Shown here: positions 53,792 through 64,000 of the stretch, in pieces
How the letters are laid out: every line of letters begins with the position of its first letter
Position numbering within the stretch: position 1 is the stretch's first letter
Made by a program: the position numbers and the translations under genes
Notes under the pieces: generated by a model
Told to the model about the DNA's origin: nothing
Database searches by the model: none
What the model saw: the letters and a program-made list of their open reading frames with translations, nothing else
Assembly: GCF_024139115.2 (NCBI RefSeq)
Contig: NC_085140.1
Coordinates: forward strand, 155,584,452-155,648,451
Reading direction: 5' to 3'
Source: Armigeres subalbatus
Taxonomy: Eukaryota; Arthropoda; Insecta; Diptera; Culicidae
DNA length: 64,000 bases

Positions 53792-56700
53792 TGAGTTTTC
53801 GGGCAGCAGGGACTATGTCCAAGGGCTTGACGATCCCTCCCCAGGCGATCTGCGAGTTGTGGGGCTTGCCTAGGATGTGGTGGGGTTTGACAGTGGGCCC
53901 TGTTAAACCTCTATAAAAAGCTGCATGTATCCGCAAGTAGGCCCCACCAAAGCGACCGTGTGCCGCTCAAATCGCACAAGCCCAAGTCCTGGTGTTAGGT
54001 GGGACGCTAAACAGCCCTGACACGACGGCCCTCCGACGAGACAGGAGGTTTGCGCTGGCCCAATAAGCCGCCTAGAAAACCAATCATTACGAACAATATA
54101 AGAGATAATGCGACTCGATATAATCGGCAAAGACCTAGGCGACGAATACAGGATCACGATTGGAAGCTTGGAACATGGAATTGCAAGTCGCTAGGTTTCG
54201 CAGGTTGCGACAGGATGATCTACGATGAATTACATCCCCGCAACTTCGACGTCGTGGCGCTGCAGGAGATTTGCTGGACAGGACAGAAAGTGTGGAAAAG
54301 CGGGCATCGAGCGGCTACCTTCTACCAAAGCTGTGGCACCACCAACGAGCTGGGAACCGGCTTCATAGTGCTGGGTAAGATGCGCCAACGCGTGATTGGG
54401 TGGCAGCCAATCAACGCAAGGATGTGCAAGCTGAGGATTAAAGGCCGTTTCTTCAACTATAGCATCATCAACGTGCACTGCCCACACGAAGGGAGACCCG
54501 ACGACGAGAAAGAAGCGTTCTACGCACAGCTGGAGCAGACATACGATGGATGCCCACTGCGGGACGTCAAAATCGTCATCGGTGACATGAACGCACAGGT
54601 AGGAAGGAGGAAATGTATAGACCGGTCATCGGACCGGATAGTCTGCACACCGTATCGAATGACAACGGCCAACGATGCATAAACTTCGCAGCCTCCCGCG
54701 GAATGGTAGTCCGAAGCACCTTCTTTCCCCGCAAAAATATCCACAAGGCCACATGGAGATCACCTAACCAAGAAACGGAAAACCAAATCGACCACGTTCT
54801 AATCGACGGTAAATTCTTCTCCGACATCACGAACGTCCGCACTTACCGCAGTGCGAATATTGAATCCGACCACTACCTCGTTGCAGTATGCCTGCGCTCA
54901 AAACTCTCGACGGTGTACAACACGCGTCGAAGTCGGACGCCGCGGCTTAACATTGGGCGGCTACAAGATGGTAGACTAGCCCAAGAATACGCGCAGCAGC
55001 TGGAAGTGGCACTTCCAACGGAAGAGCAGCTAGGCGCAGCGTCTCTTGAAGATGGCTGGAGAGATATTCGATCCGCCATTGGTAGCACCGCAACCGCTGC
55101 ACTTGGCACGGTGTCCCCGGATCAGAGAAACGACTGGTATGACGGCGAATGTGAGCAGTTAGTGGAAGAGAAGAATGCAGCATGGGCGAGATTGCTGCAA
55201 CACCGCACGAGGGCGAACGAGGCACGATATAAACAGGCGCGGAACAGACAAAACTCGATTTTCCGGAGGAAAAGCGCCAGCAGGAAGATCGAGACCGTGA
55301 AGAAACGGAGCAACTGTACCGCGCTAATAACACACGAAAGTTCTATGAGAAGTTAAACCGTTCACGTAAGGGCCACGTGCCACAGCCTGATATGTGTAAG
55401 GACATAAACGGGAACCTTCTTACGAACGAGCGTGAGGTGATCCAAAGGTGGCGGCAGCACTACGAAGAACACCTGAATGGCGATGTGGCAGACGAAGATG
55501 GCGGTATGGTGATGGACCTGGGAGAACGCGCGCAGGACATAATTCTACCGGCTCCGGATCTCCAGGAAATCCAGGAAGAGATTGGCCGGCTGAAGAACAA
55601 CAAAGCCCCTGGGGTTGACCAACTACCAGGAGAGCTATTTAAACACGGTGGTGAGGCACTGGCTAGAGCGCTGCACTGGGTCATTACCAAGATTTGGGAG
55701 GAGGAAGTTTTGCCGCAGGAGTGGATGGAAGGTGTCGTGTGTCCCATCTACAAAAGGGCGATAAGCTGGATTGTAGCAACTACCGCGCAATCACATTGCT
55801 GAACGCCGCCTACAAGGTACTCTCCCAAATTTTATGCCGTCGACTAGCACCAACTGCAAGGGAGTTCGTGGGGCAGTACCAGGCGGGTTTTATGGGCGAA
55901 CGCTCCACCACGGACCAGGTGTTCGCCATTCGCCAAGCACTGCAGAAATGCCGCGAATACAACGTGCCCACACATCATCTATTCATCGACTTCAAAGCCG
56001 CATATGATACAATCGATCGGGACCAGCTATGGCAGCTAATGCACGAACACGGTTTTCCGGATAAACTGACACGGTTGATCAAAGCGACGATGGATCGGGT
56101 GATGTGCGTAGTTCGAGTTTCAGGGGCATTCTCGAGTCCCTTCGAAACCCGCAGAGGGTTACGGCAAGGTGATGGTCTTTCGTGTCTGCTATTCAACATC
56201 GCTTTGGAAGGGTAATACGAAGAGCAGGGATTAACACGAGTGGTACAATTTTCAATAAGTCCGTCCAGCTATTTGGTTTCGCCGACGACATAGATATTAT
56301 GGCACGTAACTTTGAGAAGATGGAGGAAGCCTACGTCAGACTGAAGAGGGAAGCTAAGCGGATCGGACTAGTCATCAACACGTCGAAGACGAAGTACATG
56401 ATAGGAAGAGGTTCAAGAGAAGACAATGTGAGCCACCCACCGCGAGTTTGCATCGGTGGTGACGAAATCGAGGTGGTTGAAGAATTTGTGTACTTGGGCT
56501 CACTGGTGACTGCCGAAAATGACACCAGCAGAGAAATTCGGAGACGCATAGTGGCTGAAAATCGTACGTACTTTGGACTCCGCAAGACGCTCCGATCGAA
56601 TAGAGTTCGCCGCCGTACCAAACTGACAATCTACAAAACGCTAATTAGACCGGTAGTCCTCTACGGACACGAGACCTGGACGATGCTCGTGGAGGACCAA

Positions 56701-57104
56701 CGCGCACTTGGAGTTTTCGAAAGGAAAGTGCTGCGTACCATCTATGGTGGGGTGCAGATGGCGGACGGTACGTGGAGGAGGCGAATGAACCACGAATTGC
56801 ATCAGCTGTTGGGAGAACCATCCATCGTTCACACCGCGAAAATCGGACGACTGCGATGGGCCGGGCACGTAGCCAGAATGTCGGACAGTAACCCGGTGAA
56901 AATGGTTCTCGACAACGATCCGACGGGCACAAGAAGGCGAGGTGCGCAGCGGGCAAGGTGGATCGATCAGGTGGAAGATGACTTGCGGACCCTCCGTAGA
57001 CTGCGTGGTTGGCGACGTGTAGCCATGGACCGAGCCGAATGGAGAAGACTCTTATATACCGCACAGGCCACTTCGGCCTTAGTCTGATTAAATAAAATAA
57101 TAAT
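53792..57104 (+). mobile_element. RTE/Loner-like non-LTR retrotransposon, complete copy with 13-bp duplication
   Basis: The target duplication GAGTACGGAGAAT lies at 53,779-53,791 and 57,105-57,117. After a few bases the element proper begins GGGCAGCAGGGACTATGTCC (as at 61,494), has a ~250-bp GC-rich leader with a TATAAAAAGC word, one long ORF2-type coding region and a short 3' end AAATAAAATAAT. Leader to tail is about 3.3 kb, plausible for a full RTE-sized element. The intact duplication means insertion was target-primed and fairly recent. A fragment of the family is at 28,463-29,434, an older one at 48,100-48,360. Confidence 0.95.
54050..57087 (+). pseudogene. Endonuclease-reverse transcriptase ORF2, four frame breaks
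   Basis: The protein would nick target DNA and reverse-transcribe the element RNA. The APE endonuclease comes first: KLGTWNCKSLGF, VALQEICWTG, VIGDMNAQVG, and IESDHYLVAV at the SDH motif. Then the RT: NNKAPGVDQLPGELFKHG, LFIDFKAAYDTIDRDQLW (motif A Asp), GLRQGDGLSCLLFNIALE, LFGFADDIDIMAR (catalytic Asp pair), and GLVINTSKTKYM. The C-terminal part has VLYGHETWTMLVEDQ and RLRWAGHVARMS. The start ATG at 54,050 is the first in frame before the endonuclease. Frame breaks lie near 54,602 (shared with the second copy), 55,272, 55,757 and 56,213; each looks like one missing base. It therefore cannot make a full protein, though every catalytic motif is present in some frame. Confidence 0.95.
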
Positions 57105-57117
57105 GAGTACGGAGAAT

Positions 57118-57836
57118 CATATAATCCCGGCCCCATTTAAAATACACGGGACGTGGGGACCAAAATCCGGCGGAAAGTTTTCCCAAGCTGTAAGGTTACT
57201 TTTACCTCAGAGAAATAATGTCTGTTTTCTAATGGCTGTGGGTTTAATTTGGTTTATTTGTATGGATTTAACAATCGGATTAACTAGAGAAATATTACGC
57301 GGGGTTAACTATAAATTAAAATAGAAATGGATGAATCACCCATTTTGCATTAGATTTTTTATAAACTATTTTAAAAAGCAACATCTCCCGTGCCCATTTA
57401 TCCATTGACGTTACTTCCCTCCTCTGTATTTCCAGCCCAGTTCACCCATTAATACTTCACCTAATATATTCTATCTGCGAAATCCTTATAAATTTCCAAG
57501 TTATGCGACATTCAAGCGCTATCAATAAAAATGAAACGTCGGTAAAATTTCCGCCATTTGATTTGTTTTGGCAATCGCTCCTTCAATCTTCAGTCGGCCA
57601 TCTTAGGGTCATCTGCTACCACCTCTTTCCTAATATCGCAAGTTTCATAATCACAAGTTTGACAAAACCAATTAAACTTATTGAGCCAAAATTACGGGGT
57701 ACAATAATATCGTACTACAGATATCAAGTTGTTTTTGGGTTATTACCCCTATAAATAAATAATTGTTTCGATTAATCCAGCAACAAACCACGTTTTAGTG
57801 ATGTCTATATTTTTAAGCACCCAGCCCCGTAGTGCT
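57118..57836. other. Unassigned spacer
   Basis: Short plus frames (57,103-57,324 and 57,503-57,754) show no domain. No repeat was recognised. Confidence 0.4.
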
Positions 57837-57838
57837 TG

Positions 57839-58657
57839 CACACCAATTTCTTAAAAAGTTTTTCAGCAAAGTTCATTGCTGAAAAGCAACCAGCAATTTT
57901 GAAGTTTACTGAATGTCAGTAATTTAATTTGTATTTACTAAAAATCAGCAAATTTTTCCAATTTACTGATTTCTCAGCATATCCCATCAACTGTCATTCT
58001 TAAAAAAGCACCCATTTTGAGTTTAGCTTTCAAAGGTTTAATATTTGTTGTTACCTCGTATTCCATATTTTCCAACATTAATCCTGTAAGTATAGCATAT
58101 TTTTAAACTAGTGAAGCACATTGCATATATTTTAATAAGTGAACCATATTACCACATATTATCATCAATCAAATTAGAAATAAATTTTAAATATTTTTCA
58201 GGCAATTAAAACAAATTGAAGAGGACATCGCGTCATGCCATTTGGACCATGCCAGAAAAAAGTTATTCAATGTTAGACACCATAAGATGATTTTTAATTC
58301 TTATCGTTTATTTCCTTTTTATTACCAGGCAAATAAAAAATAATGAAAAAGAAAAAAAAAACTTTTATTTTGTAAACAATTCATTCGTGGTTAAAATACT
58401 GATAATATCAACAGTTTGATCCATTTTGCTGAATATGATCAGCATAATGCTGTCAAATCCTGCATTGGTCAAACCAACTGAATATTCAGTAAACTTTTTG
58501 AATTTGCTGAATATTCAGTAGATAGTTGTCAAAAGTAATGACAGTTCAGCTTACTGACATTTTCAGTAATTTGTTTTTGCTGAAATGTTTGCTGATCATT
58601 CAGCTCGGCAAAATTCAGCAAAATTATGCTGATTTTCGGCGAAAAAAATTTGGTGTG
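57839..58657. mobile_element. 819-bp CAC-ended element, TG duplication, CAGCAAA/TTTGCTG motifs
   Basis: The left end is CACACCAATTTC; the reverse complement of the right end is CACACCAAATTT. Both are flanked by TG (57,837-57,838 and 58,658-58,659). TTCAGCAAA, TTTACTGA, GCTGAATATTCAG and CTGACATTTTCAGTAA words fill ~150 bp at each end, while the middle (58,020-58,400) lacks them. No transposase. Confidence 0.75.
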
Positions 58658-58659
58658 TG

Positions 58660-59217
58660 AGTATATACGAGCCTATATCAAAATAACTAATGAGTAATGC
58701 AATTGTGTTATTAACAATAATAAAAAATAAAATTAGGTTCATCTTTAACCCTTACGCCATAATCGACAAATGCTCCCGATGAAAGTAAGTTTGACAGAAC
58801 CACCTGACCAATTTTTCGAGGTACACTGACAATGTACTGGAGCCGTCAAGTTGCTCACGGGTTGTCTTCAGCACACTATCGTGGATGATTCTAAGCTTCA
58901 TTTTGATAAATTTTATTTTCATCTGCACAGTTGAAAATTCCGAAAATTACACACTATGGAAATATTTGAAATCATGGTTTTGTGTTCAATAGCCTTTAAT
59001 TTTACATCCAACTTTTTCTTGTAAGCAATATTGAATATAAGCTCAATATAAACGACAACCTGTAATTTTAAAAAGTGATGGAAAATGAGTCGAATCGAAC
59101 GGAGACTTTTTGTTACATCATATATGCTGTAACATTTTTGTACTGTGTAGATAAGTAAAAACTTACCTAGATAAGCGTTGCCTTTTGACAGACACGACAT
59201 ACAGCAAAATTTTCTTC
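58660..59217. other. Unassigned AT-rich spacer
   Basis: A minus frame (58,919-59,200) has no recognised domain. Confidence 0.4.
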
Positions 59218-59219
59218 TA

Positions 59220-59597
59220 CACGGACAGATAAATCAACCCAAACTTTGGGTTCAATATACGCACTGATGAGAACATCGCAGAAAAAATTTACCCAAATTT
59301 GGGTAGTTTTCCCTTTTTTTCCCATGATTGCTATCAAAACTAGAGCAAGATGCAAACACCTCACCGAGGTTGCTCAGCCCAATAACCCAAATTTGAGTAA
59401 ATTCAATATTCTCTATTTTGGGTTGATTAAGGTCCGCTTTGGATAAATTAAACTCAGCTTTGGGTAAATTGTTTACATGGGATTAAAGGCAAACTACCTA
59501 GTGCCAGAAAAGTCATTTTACTCAAATTTGGGTTATTGGCCCAAACCACGGTTTTGAGTGCAAACAACCCACTTTTGGGTAGTTTTGGTTTTCACTG
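59220..59597. mobile_element. 378-bp CAC-ended element with ACCCAAATTTGGGT motifs, TA flanks
   Basis: The left end is CACGGACAGATAAATC; the reverse complement of the right end is CAGTGAAAACC. Both are flanked by TA (59,218-59,219 and 59,598-59,599). ACCCAAATTTGGGT-like palindromic words occur at least nine times. The termini match only partly, so boundaries are less secure than for 57,839-58,657. Confidence 0.55.
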
Positions 59598-59983
59598 TAC
59601 AAAGTTGTTTGTTTGGGCATTTTGAACTTATGCTCCAAAGACATTTATGCTCTATAACCTTTGTAGATGGCGCCGTACGTTATTTCCTTAAAAACAGCGA
59701 TAAAATGATTTTCTTCTGTGTTACCCAGGTTTTTAAAAGCTTTATTAGTGGATTTATTGAAATTAAGTTAAAATATACTGTTTAGCAACATATTAACTTA
59801 CGAATGGGCAGATGGCGGCAGCTGAAATTTTGTATTTTGCCGCAGTTGAAATTCAACCAGTCGTCGATCATCAATCCCTGATGTCTTAAAGCCCGCACGG
59901 GCGGTATGTCGCGCACTCCTACGGTAATCTGCATCCACTGGATCCTTCGGCAGTTGCTGACCAGCATCACTTCTGTTTCATGC

Positions 59984-60575
59984 AGAAAAATTTACGTTAA
60001 AAACAAACATATTCTAGGTAAATCCAAACATTAAATCAGTTTGTTCTGGCATCAAAAATAAATATGTTTGGATCAAACATATTGTTGCATTTGAAGCGAA
60101 CGAAATTTTTTTTTGATGCAAATGTGCGTTTCAAGTTGTTTCAACCAGGTAAATGTTTGAAGCAAACATGGATATTATTGTTTTGGTTCGACCACTCATA
60201 ATATTTTCTTATCAATTCTACCACTTTTCATATTCTGGTAGCTTTTGACTACCAGATTTCACAATTCCAAACCTTCATATTTCATTTACTTACCTTTCTG
60301 TACCTGTAAAACATCCTTATCATCAATTTGGAAGCAAGAAAACATATGCTTCCACTCTTGCTCCTGCTCCTCTGCTGACTTCAGATCGGATCCTATCCGA
60401 ACTCGAGTTTATGTTTACTTTTGCAAGAGCGAGCGAGGGGCTGCCCACTAGTGTATGTATAAAACAACCGGGGATTTAATTTGGTTTTAATAATAAATAT
60501 GTTTGATTCAAACATATTACCATTTTGGAAAAAACATGTATATTTTTGAAGCAAATGAATGAAATTTGTATCCGT
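59984..60575. repeat. Repeat with AAACATATT..ATGTTTG palindromic words, ends unclear
   Basis: GGATCAAACATATTG, TTTGAAGCAAACATG and TTTGATTCAAACATATTAC words cluster at 60,000-60,180 and 60,490-60,560 around a motif-free centre. This is the same architecture as 57,839-58,657. Candidate ends (CAGAAAAATTTACG left; CACGGATACAAATTTC from the right) are only weakly alike. Confidence 0.45.
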
Positions 60576-60587
60576 GTTTGTGGTGAG

Positions 60588-60945
60588 CCAGCTGCTTATT
60601 TTTACTTCTTCCAGTGACTCTCCGGTTATCGTGACGACATCATCCGCGAATCCGAAGATCTACACACCTTTGGGCAACTTAAGTTTTAGAACTCCGTTGT
60701 GCATAACGTTCCACAGCGTTGGGCCTAGTGCGGACCCTTGCGGAATACCCGCCGTAACCCTAATCGACTTCTGTCCCGAATCCGGTTCTGGAAGTTACTC
60801 TTAAGGATTCTACATAAGTAGTCAAGGACCCGCATACCGTGCAGCGCTGCGGCGATGGCCTCCCAGCTGGCACAGTTAAAAGCGTTTTTGACCTCAATCG
60901 TTACTACAGCGCAGAATCGATTACCACACGTCTTCTTCGTGCCCT
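60588..60945 (-). pseudogene. R1-like non-LTR retrotransposon, RT core fragment
   Basis: The minus strand encodes TIEVKNAFNCASWEAIAAAL (motif A region, Asp altered), LHGMRVLDYLCRILKSNFQN, a GI*PQGSALGPTLWN-like box across a frameshift, and FGFADDVVVTITGES (catalytic pair intact). It is the same family as 44,545-47,140, which keeps LRVLDYLCRILNS. Both ends are truncated; it abuts a SINE head piece at 60,940. Confidence 0.8.
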
Positions 60946-60980
60946 TCTTAGCCGTGCGATAAGATGTGCGGCTATAAAGA
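60940..60980 (+). mobile_element. SINE family 1, head fragment only
   Basis: GCCCTTCTTAGCCGTGCGAT then AAGATGTGCGGCTATAAAG, after which the sequence departs from the family. Confidence 0.6.
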
Positions 60981-61200
60981 AATTGATGTATTCTCTGATT
61001 ATTTCTTGAGTTATGCAGAAATTTCTGTTTCATTTGTATGGGAGCCCCCCTTTCCAAAGGAGGGAGGGGTCTCAAACCATCTTAAGAACCTTCCCCGGCC
61101 CCAAAAACTTCTGCATACCAATTTTCATGCCGATCGGTTCAGTAGTTTCGGAGTCTATAAGGTTCAGACAGACAGAAATTCATTTTTATGTATATAGATT
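60981..61200. repeat. Dispersed repeat with GATCGGTTCAGTAGTTTCGG signature
   Basis: The phrase CATGCCGATCGGTTCAGTAG then TTTCGGAGTCTATAAGG, CAGACAGACAGAAATTC and TTTTTATGTATATAGAT resembles a repeat I associate with many arthropod genomes. Its class is not established here. Confidence 0.5.
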
Positions 61201-61329
61201 ATGCATTACGGTCCACAATACCTTACTGAAAAACTGCTGCCATTTAGAAGTGCCAGAGTCCGAAATCTTGTCATTATACAGCATAGCTCCTCCCATTATA
61301 GCAATCAAATACGAGACACTGAAGACTAG

Positions 61330-61430
61330 GGCTTCCATTCCCGGAAACGATTTCCCGGGAAATCATATTTCCCGGGATTCCCGATTCCCGGGATTTATGC
61401 ATCAGTTTCCCGAATTTCCCGGGAAATGAA
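61330..61430. repeat. TTTCCCGGGAAA-rich low-complexity block
   Basis: Seven or more CCCGGGAAA / TTCCCGGGA palindromic words in 100 bp, just upstream of the second retrotransposon copy. Confidence 0.75.
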
Positions 61431-61492
61431 AATACTAAAATATTTTGTAATAATTGTCTTATTTTTTTTTAATTTGATAATATCGGATTTTT

Positions 61493-64000
61493 GCGGGCAG
61501 CAGGGACTATGTCCAAGGGCTTGACGATCCCTCCCCAGGCCATCTGCGAGTTGTGGGGCTTGCCTAGGATGTGGTGGGGTTTGACAGTGGGCCCTGTTAA
61601 ACCTCTATAAAAAGCTGCATGTATCCGCAAGTAGGCCCCACCAAAGCGACCGTGTGCCGCTCAAAGCGCACAAGCCCAAGTCCTGGTGTTAGGTAGGACG
61701 CTAAACAGCCCTGACACGACGGCCCTCCGACGAGACAGGAGGTTTGCGCAGGCCCAATAAGCCGCCTAGAAAACCAATCATTACGAACAATATAAGAGAT
61801 AATGCGACTCGATATAATCGGCAAAGACCTAGGCAACGAATACAGGATCACGATTGGAAGCTTGGAACATGGAATTGCAAGTCGCTAGGTTTCGCAGGTT
61901 GCGACAGGATGATCTACGATGAATTACATCCCCGCAACTTCGACGTCGTGGCGCTGCAGGAGATTTGCTGGACAGGACAGAAAGTGTGGAAAAGCGGGCA
62001 TCGAGCGGCTACCTTCTACCAAAGCTGTGGCACCACCAACGAGCTGGGAACCGGCTTCATAGTGCTGGGTAAGATGCGCCAACGCGTGATTGGGTGGCAG
62101 CCAATCAACGCAAGGATGTGCAAGCTGAGGATTAAAGGCCGTTTCTTCAACTATAGCATCATCAACGTGCACTGCCCACACGAAGGGAGACCCGACGACG
62201 AGAAAGAAGCGTTCTACGCACAGCTGGAGCAGACATACGATGGATGCCCACTGCGGGACGTTAAAATCGTCATCGGTGACATGAACGCACAGGTAGGAAG
62301 GAGGAAATGTATAGACCGGTCATCGGACCGGATAGTCTGCACACCGTATCGAATGACAACGGCCAACGATGCATAAACTTCGCAGCCTCCCGCGGAATGG
62401 TAGTCCGAAGCACCTTCTTTCCCCGCAAAAATCCACAAGGCCACATGGAGATCACCTAACCAAGAAACGGAAAACCAAATCGATCACGTTCTAATCGACG
62501 GTAAATTCTTCTCCGACATCACGAATGTCCGCACTTACCGCAGTGCGAATATTGAATCCGACCACTACCTCGTTGCAGTATGCCTGCGCTCAAAACTCTC
62601 GACGGTGTACAACACGCGTCGAAGTCGGACGCCGCGGCTTAACATTGGGCGGCTACAAGACGGTAGACTAGCCCAAGAATACGCGCAGCAGCTGGAAGTG
62701 GCACTTCCAACGGAAGAGCAGCTAGGCGCAGCGTCTCTTGAAAATGGCTGGAGAGATATTCGATCCGCCATTGGTAGCACCGCAACCGCTGCACTAGGCA
62801 CGGTGCCCCCGGATCAGAGAAACGACTGGTATGACGGCGAATGTGAGCAGTTAGTGGAAGAGAAGAATGCAGCATGGGCGAGATTGCTGCAACACCGCAC
62901 GAGGGCGAACGAGGCACGATATAAACAGGCGCGGAACAGACAAAACTCGATTTTCCGGAGGAAAAAGCGCCAGCAGGAAGATCGAGACCGTGAAGAAACG
63001 GAGCAACTGTACCGCGCTAATAACACACGAAAGTTCTATGAGAAGTTAAACCGTTCACGTAAGGGCCACGTGCCACAGCCTGATATGTGTAAGGACATAA
63101 ACGGGAACCTTCTTACGAACGAGCGTGAGGTGATCCAAAGGTGGCGGCAGCACTACGAAGAGCACCTGAATGGCGATGTGGCAGATGAAGATTGCGGTAT
63201 GGTGATGGACCTGGGAGAACGCGCGCAGGACATAATTCTACCGGCTCCGGATCTCCAGGAAATCCAGGAGGAGATTGGCCGGCTGAAGAACAACAAAGCC
63301 CCTGGGGTTGACCAACTACCAGGAGAGCTATTTAAACACGGTGGTGAGGCACTGGCTAGAGCGCTGCACTGGGTCATTACCAAGATTTGGGAGGAGGAAG
63401 TTTTGCCGCAGGAGTGGATGGAAGGTGTCGTGTGTCCCATCTACAAAAGGAGTGATAAGCTGGATTGTAGCAACTACCGCGCAATCACATTGCTGAACGC
63501 CGCCTACAAGGTACTCTCCCAAATTTTATGCCGTCGACTAGCACCAACTGCAAGGGAGTTCGTGGGGCAGTACCAGGCGGGTTTTATGGGCGAACGCTCC
63601 ACCACGGACCAGGTATTCGCCATTCGCCAAGTACTGCAGAAATGCCGCGAATACAACGTGCCCACACATCATCTATTCATCGACTTCAAAGCCGCATATG
63701 ATACAATCGATCGGGACCAGCTATGGCAGCTAATGCACGAACACGGTTTTCCGGATAAACTGACACGATTGATCAAAGCGACGATGGATCGGGTGATGTG
63801 CGTAGTTCGAGTTTCAGGGGCATTCTCGAGTCCCTTCGAAACCCGCAGAGGGTTACGGCAAGGTGATGGTCTTTCGTGTTTGCTATTCAACATCGCTTTG
63901 GAAGCAAGGATTAACACGAGTGGTACAATTTTCAATAAGTCCGTCCAGCTATTTGGCTTCGCCGACGACATAGATATTATGGCACGTAACTTTGAGAAGA
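61493..64000 (+). mobile_element. RTE/Loner-like non-LTR retrotransposon, second copy, cut by window end
   Basis: It starts CGGGCAGCAGGGACTATGTC, the same leader start as the 53.8-kb copy, and runs nearly identically to the RT catalytic box at the window edge. The upstream flank is unrelated to that of the first copy, so it is a separate insertion, not a segmental duplicate. The 3' end is not visible. Confidence 0.95.
61744..64000 (+). pseudogene. Endonuclease-reverse transcriptase ORF2, partial, less damaged copy
   Basis: Domains are as in the first copy: endonuclease (VALQEICWTG, VIGDMNAQVG, IESDHYLVAV), RT (LFIDFKAAYDTIDRDQLW, GLRQGDGLSCLLFNIALE), then FGFADDIDIMAR at the window end. Only two frame breaks are seen: the same one-base loss near 62,296 as in copy 1, and a two-base loss near 62,430. 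The breaks at 55,272, 55,757 and 56,213 of copy 1 are absent. A 15-base in-frame deletion near 63,905 removes five residues between the RT box and the catalytic box. Downstream coding is outside the window. Confidence 0.95.

Noticed and set aside
53792..53900. Possible HDV-like ribozyme at the 5' end of the retrotransposon
   Set aside because: RTE elements of mosquitoes can carry HDV-like ribozymes, but I could not pair GGGCAGC with a clean downstream P1 strand or find the nested double pseudoknot. A descriptor search over 53,795-53,900 would settle it.

Overview
The window reads as intergenic, transposon-saturated DNA from a culicine (Aedes-like) mosquito. This is inferred from low GC, the absence of any convincing multi-exon host gene, and a dense mixture of tRNA-derived SINEs ending in GAA repeats, APE-type non-LTR retrotransposons (RTE/Loner-like, R1-like, Jockey-like), many MITEs and long satellite arrays. 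No rRNA, CRISPR, bacterial operon or viral insertion was seen. One short reading frame behind a splice-acceptor-like site (23.1 kb) is the only candidate host exon, and it is weak.

Layout. 0-8.5 kb: short satellites, two related repeat copies each carrying a hammerhead-ribozyme-like motif (1.7 and 6.1 kb), an RTE-like fragment, a 714-bp TA-flanked element and TTCTCACT-type low-complexity DNA. 10.4-11.8 kb: a 1.4-kb array of the 8-mer TTCCTTAA. 14.9-20.0 kb: a 5.1-kb foldback element bounded by TTAA, whose two arms are opposed arrays of a ~153-bp satellite; a MITE, a SINE and a tRNA-bearing repeat sit inside it. 20-31 kb: Jockey remnants, SINEs and two non-LTR fragments joined through a SINE. 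31.6-34.3 kb: a 2.7-kb TA-flanked element with perfect 24-bp pogo-like termini. It lies in the left arm of a palindrome (34.30-34.56 kb) that carries two outward-facing hammerhead-like motifs. 36.95-41.02 kb: an element with CAC... termini and a TG target duplication, swallowed by a second repeat whose ~166-bp unit has expanded to about 12 contiguous copies, ending in a CA run.

41-53 kb: minisatellites, SINEs, and an R1-like element split by a 1.0-kb Transib-like MITE (heptamer CACAGTG, 5-bp CGGCG duplication). A second, 2.7-kb copy of that MITE at 50.1 kb carries three further nested insertions. 53.8-57.1 kb and 61.5-64.0 kb: two nearly identical RTE/Loner-like retrotransposons in direct orientation sharing one endonuclease frameshift; the second runs off the window. 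Between them are three CAC-ended, palindrome-rich elements and an R1-like fragment.

There is no operon-like cooperation here. The genes present are mobile-element genes, all broken. SINEs presumably borrowed LINE machinery, and the DNA elements are all non-autonomous. The most unusual material is structural: four hammerhead-like cores in two contexts, the TTAA foldback satellite element, the Transib-like MITEs with RSS-like ends, and a set of CAC-ended elements each loaded with its own palindromic motif.
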